DNA of 24,299 bases from a virus: positions 1 to 24,299 of the IMG/VR virus record IMGVR_UViG_3300021138_000167; one strand, written 5' to 3'. Position 1 is the stretch's first letter. Each line of letters starts with the position of its first letter. The position numbers and the translations under genes were made by a program. This document shows positions 12,584 through 19,742 of this stretch, one piece after another. The notes beneath the pieces are model-generated. The model was not told where the DNA came from. It was given only the letters and a program-made list of their open reading frames with translations, and made no database searches.

Positions 12584-13636
12584 ATGAACGAGATGGCCAA
12601 AGCTGCGCGAGCGGCTATGAAGAAGAAAGCCTCTCTTATGGGTGGCAAAGGAGAGCCTCACCAGAAGGTTGATGCTTCTTCTTGGACGCCCCCTGAGATG
12701 CTGAATGCTGGTTCCAAAACTGGCATGCGCCCGGTTTCCAAGCGCCAGTATAAAGCTGGCGGCAAGGTTCATGGCAAAGACTGCGGTGAGAATATGGGGC
12801 GCAAGCCTCGCAAATCTGGCGGTCGCGCTTTGACTTCTAACAGTTTGATTAATCGTAATGCCAAAGAAGCTAATCAAGAACGCGATGGCGCTAAGCACAT
12901 TGGCGGCTTGAAGCATGGTGGCAAGGCGCACCGCAAGCATAAGGATATGGGTGGCCCCATGATGGGTGGGATTCCGCCTGTTGGATCCGCTCCCGGCGCT
13001 GCCCTGAGCCCCAATTCTGCGCCTAATGCTCCCGGCACAATCCCTGGGTCGCAGGCTAAGTTTATGGCAAACCAGAGCCCTATGGGAAGTATGATTCGGC
13101 TGAAGCGCGGCGGCAAAGCTGAAGGTCATCCTGATGTTGCGGAAGACAAGGCGTTGATCCGCAAGATGGTCAAGCCGGAAGCCCGTACTGGCAAGAAGCA
13201 TGGCGGTTCGCCTGTGGCCAGCGGTGAATACCAGGGTACTCGTCCTACGGGTGGGCGCATTGCTCGCGCCCATGGTGGCAGCGCAAAGGGCAAGAAAACC
13301 AACATCAATATTACCATTGATGCTGGTGGCAAGCCTGCTAGTGCTGGTGGCCCCCCGATGGGCGCTCCAATGCCGCCGCCTTCCACACCTATGGCTCCTC
13401 CTCCGGGCGCTGGAGCCCCGCCTCCTGGTATGCCCATGGGTGGCCCTCCTCCAATGGGTCCTCCCCAGGGTATGCCGATGGGTGGCCCGCCCGGTATGCC
13501 CCCCGGTATGCCCCCTGGCGCTCCTCCCATGATGCGCAAGCGTGGTGGCCGCACTAATGCTGGTTTTCCGGATATGGAATATGGCGGTGGCGGCGGGCTC
13601 GGCAGGCTTGAAAAGATTAAAACCTACGGTAAATAG
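12584..13636 (+). CDS. basic Gly-Gly-motif protein with Pro/Gly/Met-rich domain, 350 aa
   Basis: The N-terminal segment SSWTPPEMLNAGSKTGMRPV followed by SKRQYKAGGKV resembles proteins of uncultured phages that I recall with repeated lysine-Gly-Gly motifs. Motif instances are YKAGGKVHG, RKPRKSGGRA, LKHGGKAHRK, LKRGGKAEG, KKHGGSPVA, RAHGGSAKG and RKRGGRTNA. Residues about 258-325 are a low-complexity Pro/Gly/Met stretch with GMPP and PPG units, followed by a glycine run. The protein is very basic and probably disordered, which fits nucleic-acid or polyanion binding; no catalytic motif is seen. It is the last gene before the terminator at 13686. Confidence 0.85.
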   Translation: MNEMAKAARAAMKKKASLMGGKGEPHQKVDASSWTPPEMLNAGSKTGMRPVSKRQYKAGGKVHGKDCGENMGRKPRKSGGRALTSNSLINRNAKEANQERDGAKHIGGLKHGGKAHRKHKDMGGPMMGGIPPVGSAPGAALSPNSAPNAPGTIPGSQAKFMANQSPMGSMIRLKRGGKAEGHPDVAEDKALIRKMVKPEARTGKKHGGSPVASGEYQGTRPTGGRIARAHGGSAKGKKTNINITIDAGGKPASAGGPPMGAPMPPPSTPMAPPPGAGAPPPGMPMGGPPPMGPPQGMPMGGPPGMPPGMPPGAPPMMRKRGGRTNAGFPDMEYGGGGGLGRLEKIKTYGK

Positions 13637-13647
13637 GTTTAACAAAG

Positions 13648-13683
13648 TTAACGGGTTGTTATGTTATGCGTATAACTCGTTAA
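13648..13683. other. imperfect inverted repeat after the 350-aa gene
   Basis: TTAACGGGTT (13648-13657) and AACTCGTTAA (13674-13683) pair at nine of ten positions around a 16-base loop. It lies between the stop of the 350-aa gene and the strong terminator at 13686, so it may be a first RNA hairpin or a binding site. Confidence 0.35.
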
Positions 13684-13685
13684 TG

Positions 13686-13721
13686 ACCGGGCGGTGTCCC
13701 CCTACGCCGCCCGGTTTGTTC
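13686..13721 (+). terminator. intrinsic terminator after the 350-aa gene
   Basis: ACCGGGCGG (13686-13694) pairs perfectly with CCGCCCGGT (13707-13715) around a 12-base loop, followed by TTGTT. It separates the terminase-portal block from the GroES-like/scaffold block. No clear promoter is visible between it and the next start at 13749, so read-through is probably used. Confidence 0.75.
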
Positions 13722-13748
13722 AAAATCTAGGGGAAGAAAGGAAAATTG

Positions 13749-13958
13749 GTGTTCACAGCAACTAATCTATTTGAAAAAGAATTCGAAAAAAGAATAAAAT
13801 CAGAAATCGAACGAGTTACCAAAGAACTCAGTTTTGGTTGGCATGTCGATGACTATCCTTCTTACAAGAAAGTTGTCGGTTATTTAGAAGCACTTCGGTG
13901 GGTGGAATCAACCGCACTAGAAGAAGTCGCTGAAATCGTCCACGAACGCACAATATAG
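13749..13958 (+). CDS. small phage protein, 69 aa (GTG start)
   Basis: The sequence FEKRIKSEIERVTKELSFGW, then YPSYKKVVGYLEALRWVEST, resembles a small conserved phage family found near head genes; function unknown. GTG at 13749 is preferred over TTG at 13746 because AGGA is then six bases upstream. It is helical and mixed-charge. It lies nine bases before the GroES-like gene and may act with it. Confidence 0.75.
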   Translation: MFTATNLFEKEFEKRIKSEIERVTKELSFGWHVDDYPSYKKVVGYLEALRWVESTALEEVAEIVHERTI

Positions 13959-13967
13959 GGGAAAAAA

Positions 13968-14360
13968 ATGCCGTACATGGAAATGACTCACGATGTAGAT
14001 CCTGTCAAGAAAATGCTTGACGAAATTGGTGATCTGTCAAGTTTTGATATTTTAAATAATCATGTGTTGCTTGGCATTTACATTCGCCCGGTAAGAACCA
14101 AAGGCGGCATTATGCTGACGGACAATTACAGAGACGAAGACAAGTGGCAGGGAAAGGTTGGCTTGGTTCTTAAGAAAGGGCCTACTGCTTTTATCGACAA
14201 AACTGGTGAATGGTTTGATGGAATCACCATTAACGAACATGACTGGCTTGTTACTCGCCCATCTGATGGGTTTCTCATCACGATTAGAAATGTATTTTGT
14301 AAGCTTGTTGTAGATACAAGCACCAAAATGCGTATTTCTCGTCCTGATGAAATTTGGTGA
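13968..14360 (+). CDS. GroES-like (Cpn10-fold) phage protein, 130 aa
   Basis: Residues about 28-120 match the Cpn10 co-chaperonin fold: NNHVLLGIYIRPVRTKGGIM, LTDNYRDEDKWQGKVGLVLK, KGPTAFID, then VFCKLVVDTSTKMRISRPDEIW at the end. Canonical GroES has the mobile-loop pattern after TxGGI, as does this protein. Phage GroES-like proteins can help host GroEL fold capsid proteins, as T4 gp31 does; others may be structural. Its place directly before the scaffold and upstream of capsid supports a capsid-folding role, but that is inference. The ribosome binding site is GGGGAAAAAA. Confidence 0.85.
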   Translation: MPYMEMTHDVDPVKKMLDEIGDLSSFDILNNHVLLGIYIRPVRTKGGIMLTDNYRDEDKWQGKVGLVLKKGPTAFIDKTGEWFDGITINEHDWLVTRPSDGFLITIRNVFCKLVVDTSTKMRISRPDEIW

Positions 14361-14370
14361 AAGGTAAACT

Positions 14371-15297
14371 ATGGTTGAGAAAAAGGAAGACGCAAACGAT
14401 CTTGGCGTTGTTGCGGATGACCCTATAAAGTCAAATGCAAACAATTCTTTGGAAGTTGTTGAAAAGGTTGAAGAAAAAGAACCTGATGTAGACGACCTAC
14501 GCAAAGAATTGGAGGATTACAAGAAACGCCTTGAACACCAGGCGCAGGCTAGGTTTGAAGCCGAACGTCAGGCGCAGCAAGCTATGCAGCGTTCTGTGCA
14601 GGCTACCAATGACAAGTATGATAGCGAATATCATCTTGTCGCCAGTGCTCTTGAAACGACAAAAAATCAAGCTTCAATGCTAAAGGCTCAGCAAGCTGAA
14701 GCTATGTCTGTTGGTGATTACCAGCGAGCAGCAGAGCTTAATGAGGCTCTCAACCGTAATGTGCTAGACCATGACAGGCTGGCCAGCGGTTTGGAGCGCA
14801 TGAAAACTCAGCCTCGCCCGCAATATAATCCCCAGCAGGCTCAGTTAGACAATCAAATGGAAGTAGCTAATCCTTTGGATGAGCTAATCCATGTAGTAGC
14901 AAAAACGTCACCACGTTCTGCTGCTTGGTTGGAAACAAACCGTAACAAAATTACGGACCCCAGAACACTGAACAAGATCCGCCGCGCACATGAAGATGCG
15001 GTGGATGATGGTTTGGTGGTCGATACTGACGATTATTTCCGGTATGTGGAAAATCGGGTGGGGTTTTTTCGTGGTTCTGAGCCATTGGGGGAAGATCCGT
15101 TTTCTAGCGCGGCGTCTTCCACTACGCGACGTTCTGCACCTCCTGCTGCTCCCGTGTCTAGGTCTGGTTCTCCGGGGCAAAGTCGCCCTGGCAGGATTAC
15201 TTTGACGCCGGAACAGAAGGAAGCTGCTGAATTCAGCAAAATGACCTACGAAGAATACTTTGAGCGTATGGTCGAAGAGAAAAAGAGGAGCAAGTAA
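14371..15297 (+). CDS. capsid scaffolding protein (probable), 308 aa
   Basis: The protein is acidic at the N-terminus, then has a long coiled-coil (DVDDLRKELEDYKKRLEHQA through QQAMQRSVQATNDKYDSEYH; about residues 38-140), a middle domain (NPLDELIHVVAKTSPRSAAW), a Ser/Pro-rich linker and a basic C-terminal helix (PEQKEAAEFSKMTYEEYFER, then VEEKKRSK). This arrangement and its location before the capsid gene match P22-like scaffolds, which use a basic C-terminal helix to bind coat protein. No protease domain is seen. Sequence identity to known scaffolds is not obvious; the call rests on architecture and order. Confidence 0.75.
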   Translation: MVEKKEDANDLGVVADDPIKSNANNSLEVVEKVEEKEPDVDDLRKELEDYKKRLEHQAQARFEAERQAQQAMQRSVQATNDKYDSEYHLVASALETTKNQASMLKAQQAEAMSVGDYQRAAELNEALNRNVLDHDRLASGLERMKTQPRPQYNPQQAQLDNQMEVANPLDELIHVVAKTSPRSAAWLETNRNKITDPRTLNKIRRAHEDAVDDGLVVDTDDYFRYVENRVGFFRGSEPLGEDPFSSAASSTTRRSAPPAAPVSRSGSPGQSRPGRITLTPEQKEAAEFSKMTYEEYFERMVEEKKRSK

Positions 15298-15299
15298 CC

Positions 15300-15872
15300 A
15301 TGTCTGATCAAGAATTTCCCCCTGCGGCCCGCCGCCGTGGTCGTCCTCCTGGATTTTCTGTGGAAGAAAATTCGTCAATGGACCAGTTTGAGCCGGTTTC
15401 TGAGCGCCCGCCGCTTCGAGAACCTGTTGAAGAAGATTCCCGCGCCCGCGCTCGCAAACACATGGACGAAATTCGGCGTTCTGGCGCTGAAGAAGCCGAA
15501 GGCATTGACCGTTTTTGGGCTCCGCAGGCTCCAGAATACTTCGAGTATGAGTGGAAGATGAAATCCGTCATGCAGAAGGAAGATGCGCCGTACCAGATTC
15601 GGATGCGTCATGCTGGATGGAAGTTTGTCCCGCTTTCTCGGCACCCTGAGATGTCTCCTGCGGGCGAATCTGACATTATTGAGCGTGATGGGATGGTCCT
15701 GATGGAGCGCCCCAAGGAATATAATGATGAAGTTCGCGCTCGGGAACGCCAGAAGGCTAGGGATCAGGTTCGCGTCAAGCAGGCTCAGCTTGGTGGTACG
15801 CCAGATGGCCAACTTGACCGTGTAAAGCCTAAGATTGGTACATCTTACGAGCCTCTCAGGATCCCTGAATAA
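15300..15872 (+). CDS. conserved head-region phage protein with AT-hook-like N-terminus, 190 aa
   Basis: Residues 11-18 read RRRGRPPG, an AT-hook-like motif that can bind the minor groove. The C-terminal half, GMVLMERPKEYNDEVRARER through QVRVKQAQLGGTPDGQLDRV, resembles a conserved phage protein located between scaffold and capsid genes; role unknown. It is highly charged, with RxRARKHMDEIRR helices. The ATG lies two bases after the scaffold stop. It is the last gene before the terminator at 15898, so it is separated from the capsid operon. Confidence 0.8.
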   Translation: MSDQEFPPAARRRGRPPGFSVEENSSMDQFEPVSERPPLREPVEEDSRARARKHMDEIRRSGAEEAEGIDRFWAPQAPEYFEYEWKMKSVMQKEDAPYQIRMRHAGWKFVPLSRHPEMSPAGESDIIERDGMVLMERPKEYNDEVRARERQKARDQVRVKQAQLGGTPDGQLDRVKPKIGTSYEPLRIPE

Positions 15873-15897
15873 AAAAGTTTTGGGAAAACAGCAAGAA

Positions 15898-15926
15898 GGG
15901 CGGCTTAAGTTAAGCCGCTCTTTACA
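15898..15926 (+). terminator. intrinsic terminator after the 190-aa gene
   Basis: GGGCGGCTTA (15898-15907) and TAAGCCGCTC (15911-15920) form a ten-base-pair stem (one G-U) with a three-base loop, followed by TTTACATTT. The tail overlaps the -35 of the capsid promoter, a compact terminator-promoter junction. Confidence 0.75.
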
Positions 15927-15948
15927 TTTAATTTGAATCGTGTATTTT
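15921..15948 (+). promoter_or_regulatory. capsid-operon promoter
   Basis: TTTACA (15921-15926), a 16-base spacer and TATTTT (15943-15948) form a plausible sigma-70-like promoter directly after a terminator. Transcription would start near 15955, giving a leader of about 105 bases before the 205-aa gene, which has a perfect AAGGAGG site. Confidence 0.55.
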
Positions 15949-15968
15949 AAATTTAGGTCTTAGCACCT

Positions 15969-15991
15969 ACTCCCCCCAGGGAGGGAGTTTT
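15969..15991 (+). promoter_or_regulatory. leader hairpin with T-tract upstream of capsid operon
   Basis: ACTCCC (15969-15974) pairs with GGGAGT (15983-15988), followed by TTTT, in the 5' leader of the capsid operon. It could be a weak attenuator or a 5' stabilising hairpin of the abundant capsid mRNA. It may also act as a second terminator for read-through from upstream. Confidence 0.4.
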
Positions 15992-16060
15992 CACTACTAT
16001 CGGTCGTTGATTCGCCCCGGTGTGCGATGATTGACCTTCCTGTAAAAAGGAGGATCCGTC

Positions 16061-16678
16061 ATGGCGAACACCAATGCGCCTTACGGTTTCCGTCAGTACA
16101 GTGGACTTGGTTCTGCTCCCACATACGAGCAGGCTACCACCCAGATTGCATCTGCTAATACTACCGCCATCTATTTTGGCGACCCTGTTGTCCAGCTTAA
16201 TACTGGCTACATTACTCAGGCTTCGAGCAATTCGACGGCTGTGGCTGGCATCTTTGCTGGTTGCAAGTATCTGTCTACTTCTCAGAAGCGCACTGTCTGG
16301 TCCAACTATTGGCCCGGCTCTGACGCTAACGGCGACGTGACTGCTTACGTTATCACTGACCCGAATGCTCAGTTTATCGTTCAGACGGCTAATGCCTCGA
16401 CGACTGCGACTGCTGTTGGTCTTGCCAACGTCGGCAACAACATCGGGTTTGCTATCGGCACTGGAAACTCGGCTAATGGAATTTCTGGCGCTTATGCTGA
16501 CCAGAACACCATTAACACGACTTCTACGCTTCCTTTCCGCATCATTGCGTTGGCAAACTATACTCCGGGTGGCGTAAGCCCGCTGGTTTCCATCAATGGC
16601 AATGACAACACATCCGCCTACAATTCGATTATCGTGACGTTCAACAACGCTACGACTAAATCGTTGACCGGCATTTAA
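16061..16678 (+). CDS. conserved phage structural protein, 205 aa (capsid-associated)
   Basis: It resembles a conserved phage family encoded just before the major capsid gene. Signatures are MANTNAPYGFRQYSGLGSAP, IYFGDPVVQLNTGYITQASS, GIFAGCKYLSTSQKRTVWSN, and a C-terminal LPFRIIALANYTPGG and AYNSIIVTFNNATTKSLTGI. The beta-rich, Ala/Thr/Asn-rich composition and perfect AAGGAGG ribosome binding site suggest an abundant virion protein, possibly head decoration or capsid-stabilising. It is the first gene of the capsid operon; 13 bases separate it from the capsid gene. The exact role is inferred. Confidence 0.85.
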   Translation: MANTNAPYGFRQYSGLGSAPTYEQATTQIASANTTAIYFGDPVVQLNTGYITQASSNSTAVAGIFAGCKYLSTSQKRTVWSNYWPGSDANGDVTAYVITDPNAQFIVQTANASTTATAVGLANVGNNIGFAIGTGNSANGISGAYADQNTINTTSTLPFRIIALANYTPGGVSPLVSINGNDNTSAYNSIIVTFNNATTKSLTGI

Positions 16679-16691
16679 GGAGTAGGGAACA

Positions 16692-17606
16692 ATGGCTGTC
16701 AATCTCTCGGCTATTAAGGATCTGCTCCTGCCTGGCCTTCGTGGTATCGAAGGCAAGTACGAGATGATCCCGAGTCAGTACGACAAGATCTTCACCAAGC
16801 ACGATTCGAAGATGGCTCTCGAACGTACTGCTGAAATGCGCTTCCTTGGGTATGCGCAGCTTAAGCAGGAAGGCGGGCAGACTGCTTTTGATAACGGCGC
16901 TGGTGAGCGTTACGTCTACAATCAGGAACACACTGAAATTGGTCTTGGTTATTCAATCACCCGCAAGGCGATTGACGATAACTTGTACAAGACTCAGTTT
17001 CATCCTTCCAATCTGGGCCTCATTGACTCGTTCCAGCAGACGAAGGAGATCTACGGCGCGTCGATCCTGAACAACGCTACCATCTACAACAATGCTGTTG
17101 GCGGTGACGGTGTTGCGCTTTGCTCGGCTTCGCATCCGATTGACGGTGGTACGGTCGCCAATACTCCTGCCATTCAGGTTGATCTCAATGAGGCGACCCT
17201 GCTGAATGCGATGATTTCTATCCGCACGAACTTCAAGGATCAGGCGGGTCTGAAGGTCTTCGCTCGTGGCCGTAAGTTGATCGTTCCTCCGCAGCTTGAG
17301 CCTGTCGCCATCCGCCTGACGAAGACGGAACTGCGTCCCGGCACTGCCGACAACGACGTCAACGCCATCCTCACCACGGCAGGCGGGCTCTCCGAAGGCT
17401 ATATGGTGAACGATTTCTTGACTTCATCGTATGCTTGGTTCTTGCTGACCAACATCGACGGTTTGTCGTATATGGAACGAGTGAAGTTTGAAACCGACAT
17501 GCAGGTCGATTTTGTGACTGATAACCTTCTGGTTAAGGGTTACGAGCGTTACAGCTTCGGTTACTACAACTGGCGTTCGATTTACGGCAATTTCCCCACC
17601 TCGTAA
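16692..17606 (+). CDS. major capsid protein, Mu gpT-like, 304 aa
   Basis: The protein resembles the Mu gpT-like major head subunit, an HK97-fold coat protein. Recognisable parts are the N-terminal MAVNLSAIKDLLLPGLRGIE, TEIGLGYSITRKAIDDNLY, SFQQTKEIYGASILNNATIY, GGDGVALCSASHPIDGGTVANT, KVFARGRKLIVPPQLEP and a C-terminal RYSFGYYNWRSIYGN. Its 304-residue length is normal for the group, with no propeptide or protease visible. AAGGAGTAGG precedes the start. Codons are richer in C-ending triplets than in the surrounding genes, as in strongly expressed genes. It sits between a small structural protein and the 397-aa protein. Confidence 0.92.
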   Translation: MAVNLSAIKDLLLPGLRGIEGKYEMIPSQYDKIFTKHDSKMALERTAEMRFLGYAQLKQEGGQTAFDNGAGERYVYNQEHTEIGLGYSITRKAIDDNLYKTQFHPSNLGLIDSFQQTKEIYGASILNNATIYNNAVGGDGVALCSASHPIDGGTVANTPAIQVDLNEATLLNAMISIRTNFKDQAGLKVFARGRKLIVPPQLEPVAIRLTKTELRPGTADNDVNAILTTAGGLSEGYMVNDFLTSSYAWFLLTNIDGLSYMERVKFETDMQVDFVTDNLLVKGYERYSFGYYNWRSIYGNFPTS

Positions 17607-17623
17607 CCGCAGGAGAAGGCACA

Positions 17624-18817
17624 ATGGCTAATACAGCTTTCTCCGGGCCGTTGATGGTGTTCGGTCAGAACCCATCACAGCCTTCGGATTACAACCCTGA
17701 TATTGGCGGCATGTCCATGTTCAATGGCGCTGCCGGTATCATGGACCCGCGCGGGTACTACACTTATCTTCCGGGTGAAAGTCAGGCGGCTTACGATTAC
17801 GGATGGCTTGGGTTTGACAACATCACGACGATCAACGCAGTGCCTTATACCAAGGCTGCTGGCGCCATCGTCGCGTCTGCTAATGCTACTGCCGCAACTT
17901 TGACGCTTGTTTCGGCGGGTTCCGCCACGACCGGCGTCAATGTTACTACTACTATGACCCGTGGCGATACGGGTGCGGTGGACGCTGGTCCGCTGGTTGT
18001 TCTTGATGGCTATACCTCTGTAACTGCTTCGTTCTCTAATGGCGTGATGACTATCACTGCCAATAGCGCGATGCCGGTTGCTCCGGGCATGGTTGTCGTT
18101 TCAACCTCTGGCACCGTTTCGCAGGGAACTGCTGCCGGTACTCAGGTTGTAAACCAGCTCACGGGCGGCACGGGTGGTCAGGGCGTTGCTGGTACTTACC
18201 AGACCAACGGCAATCTGACGGCTACTTCTGGAACGGTGGTTCTCGCTATCTCAACTCCCAGTCAGTGCATTGTTCTTAACAATGCGCAGACTCCCAGCGA
18301 TGTCGCTTGGAATGCTATGACCCTGTACGGTCGCGCGGTTGCGGTTACTGCCGCTTCTGGCGCTACTGCTACTACGGCCACGGTAAACGGCTATGACAGC
18401 TACGGTTTCCCGATGACGGAAGCCATTACTATCACTGCCGGTTCGCAGGTATCTGGTAAGAAGGCGTTTAAGTACATCAAGTCTGTCGTTCTTAATGCGG
18501 CGGATGCGACCCATGCTTATTCGGTCGATACTACCGATGTCTTCGGGCTTCCGATCCGCTCGGACAGCTTCGGCGATGTGCTTGTCAACTACGCTTCGTC
18601 GTTGACCGGCGTTACGCTGATTACTGCTGCCACCACCTACGTCGCCAGTGACCGCACTACGGCTACTTCGACAACGGGCGATGTTCGCGGCACTTATGGT
18701 GCCTTCACGTCCTCTACGGGCGCGAACAAGTTGATCATTCGCCAGTCACCGCAGGCATACATGACCACTACGACTAATCCGGGTCTGTATGGCGTCACTC
18801 AGTACTCTGGCTTCTAA
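17624..18817 (+). CDS. structural protein with inserted beta module, 397 aa
   Basis: Probably a second virion protein, encoded 17 bases after capsid with AGGAGAAGG upstream. The N-terminus (FGQNPSQPSDYNPDIGGMSM, YTYLPGESQAAYDYGWLG) and C-terminus (NPGLYGVTQYSGF) look like a head-shell or decoration protein. Residues about 130-205 resemble a small immunoglobulin-like or beta module common in phage structural proteins: FSNGVMTITANSAMPVAPGM, VVSTSGTVSQGTAAGTQVVN, then GGQGVAGTYQTNGNLTATSG. The module interrupts a region that otherwise has a continuous pattern, suggesting an insertion. The exact role in the particle is not known to me. Confidence 0.8.
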   Translation: MANTAFSGPLMVFGQNPSQPSDYNPDIGGMSMFNGAAGIMDPRGYYTYLPGESQAAYDYGWLGFDNITTINAVPYTKAAGAIVASANATAATLTLVSAGSATTGVNVTTTMTRGDTGAVDAGPLVVLDGYTSVTASFSNGVMTITANSAMPVAPGMVVVSTSGTVSQGTAAGTQVVNQLTGGTGGQGVAGTYQTNGNLTATSGTVVLAISTPSQCIVLNNAQTPSDVAWNAMTLYGRAVAVTAASGATATTATVNGYDSYGFPMTEAITITAGSQVSGKKAFKYIKSVVLNAADATHAYSVDTTDVFGLPIRSDSFGDVLVNYASSLTGVTLITAATTYVASDRTTATSTTGDVRGTYGAFTSSTGANKLIIRQSPQAYMTTTTNPGLYGVTQYSGF

Positions 18818-18827
18818 GGAGTAGACC

Positions 18828-19271
18828 ATGAAGGGTCATAAGGAACATCATCACCGCAAGCATCATGCTAAGGGCGGTTCCGCGCACGAGGACACTGGCA
18901 CTGAAAAGGGCCATTGGGAAGAGTCTGCTGAAACCGGCACGGATGAAGCGGATCAGGATCTCAAGCGCAAAAACATGGATTACACCGGGCACAGCAATGT
19001 GACAGGTGAGGCCGAAAAGCGTAAGCGTGGCGGTCGCACCGCTCGCAAGCATGGCGGTCATGTCCATCACGAGGCTGGCAAGCACATGGCTCACGCCAAG
19101 CATCTTGGCAATGTCCATGGCGAGCATGGCGGTCATCATGCGGGCCGTAAGCCCCGCAAGGCTGGCGGTCGCGCTGGTGCAGACATGCATCCTTTCTCGT
19201 CTGCCATGCATGGTTCGCTTCCCAAGGGCCGCAAGGTCGAGAAGATGAGTATGGGCAGCGATAAGGAATAA
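18828..19271 (+). CDS. His-rich basic Gly-Gly-motif protein, 147 aa
   Basis: The protein has 22 histidines in 147 residues, clustered as HKEHHHRKHH, HGGHVHHEAGKH and HGEHGGHH. Between them are HAKGGSAHE, RKRGGRTARK and GRKPRKAGGRAGADMH. The element GRKPRKxGGRA also occurs in the 350-aa protein at 12584. An acidic segment (residues about 32-48) breaks the basic background. It is probably disordered and could bind metal ions or nucleic acid. It is encoded 10 bases after the 397-aa gene with AAGGAGT upstream, and closes the capsid operon before a strong terminator, so it should be expressed with capsid. No family recognised. Confidence 0.85.
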   Translation: MKGHKEHHHRKHHAKGGSAHEDTGTEKGHWEESAETGTDEADQDLKRKNMDYTGHSNVTGEAEKRKRGGRTARKHGGHVHHEAGKHMAHAKHLGNVHGEHGGHHAGRKPRKAGGRAGADMHPFSSAMHGSLPKGRKVEKMSMGSDKE

Positions 19272-19293
19272 TCCTTTCGCAGTGATTTAAAGG

Positions 19294-19315
19294 CGGGGGC
19301 TACGGCCCCCGTTTT
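19294..19315 (+). terminator. intrinsic terminator closing the capsid operon
   Basis: CGGGGGC (19294-19300), loop TACG, GCCCCCG (19305-19311) and TTTT make a compact, very stable hairpin. It lies between the His-rich gene and the 81-aa gene. Confidence 0.88.
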
Positions 19316-19330
19316 ACCATGGGGGAACTA

Positions 19331-19576
19331 ATGGCTGGCGCTTGGACACGTTCAGAAGGCAAATCTCCATCTGGCGGGCTTAATGAAAAAGGTCGCGCTT
19401 CTCTTCGTGCTGAAGGGCATGATATTAAGCGCCCACAGCCAGAAGGCGGATCCCGCAAGGACAATTTCCGTGCTAGAATGTGTGGGATGAAGGAAAAGCT
19501 GACTTCTGCGAAGACGGCTCATGATCCCAACAGCCGAATTAACTTGGCTTTGAAGAAGTGGAACGTCAAATGCTGA
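19331..19576 (+). CDS. conserved small phage protein (DUF6321-like), 81 aa
   Basis: AWTRSEGKSPSGGLNEKGRA, then GGSRKDNFRARMCGMKEKLT and SAKTAHDPNSRINLALKKWNVKC, match a conserved small family of phages (recalled as DUF6321; function unknown). It is basic and probably binds nucleic acid or assembles in the head. The start at 19331 is preferred over 19319 because GGGGGA lies four bases upstream. The stop overlaps the start of the 56-aa gene by seven bases. Confidence 0.85.
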   Translation: MAGAWTRSEGKSPSGGLNEKGRASLRAEGHDIKRPQPEGGSRKDNFRARMCGMKEKLTSAKTAHDPNSRINLALKKWNVKC

Positions 19577-19740
19577 AAGAGCGTCCGTTTTGGGAAAAGG
19601 AAGCCCCGAAAGATGCTCGCGTGAAGCATTTGGACAAAAGCCAAAAGAAATCTGCTAAAGCAATGGCTCGGGCGGCTGGTCGGCCTTATCCAAATCTTGT
19701 TGATAATGCCGCCGCCGCTCGTGCAGGCAAGAGGAGTTAA
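19570..19740 (+). CDS. small basic conserved protein, 56 aa
   Basis: KERPFWEKEAPKDARVKHLD, then KKSAKAMARAAGRPYPNLVD and NAAAARAGKRS, resemble small basic proteins with AKAxAxxxGRPYPNLVDN that pair with the DUF6321-like gene in phage genomes; function unknown. ATG at 19570 is chosen over GTG at 19558 because it follows a GTGGA site and has the usual overlap length. It ends two bases before the next start, so it is coupled. Confidence 0.75.
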   Translation: MLKERPFWEKEAPKDARVKHLDKSQKKSAKAMARAAGRPYPNLVDNAAAARAGKRS

Positions 19741-19742
19741 TA

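Noticed and set aside
12566-13645. 359-aa minus-strand frame
   Set aside because: Exact antisense shadow of the 350-aa gene; its Thr/His/Arg-rich low complexity comes from the sense strand's Gly/Pro/Lys codons.
15953-16756. 267-aa minus-strand frame
   Set aside because: Opposes the capsid promoter, leader and the 205-aa gene; Arg/Ser-rich shadow.
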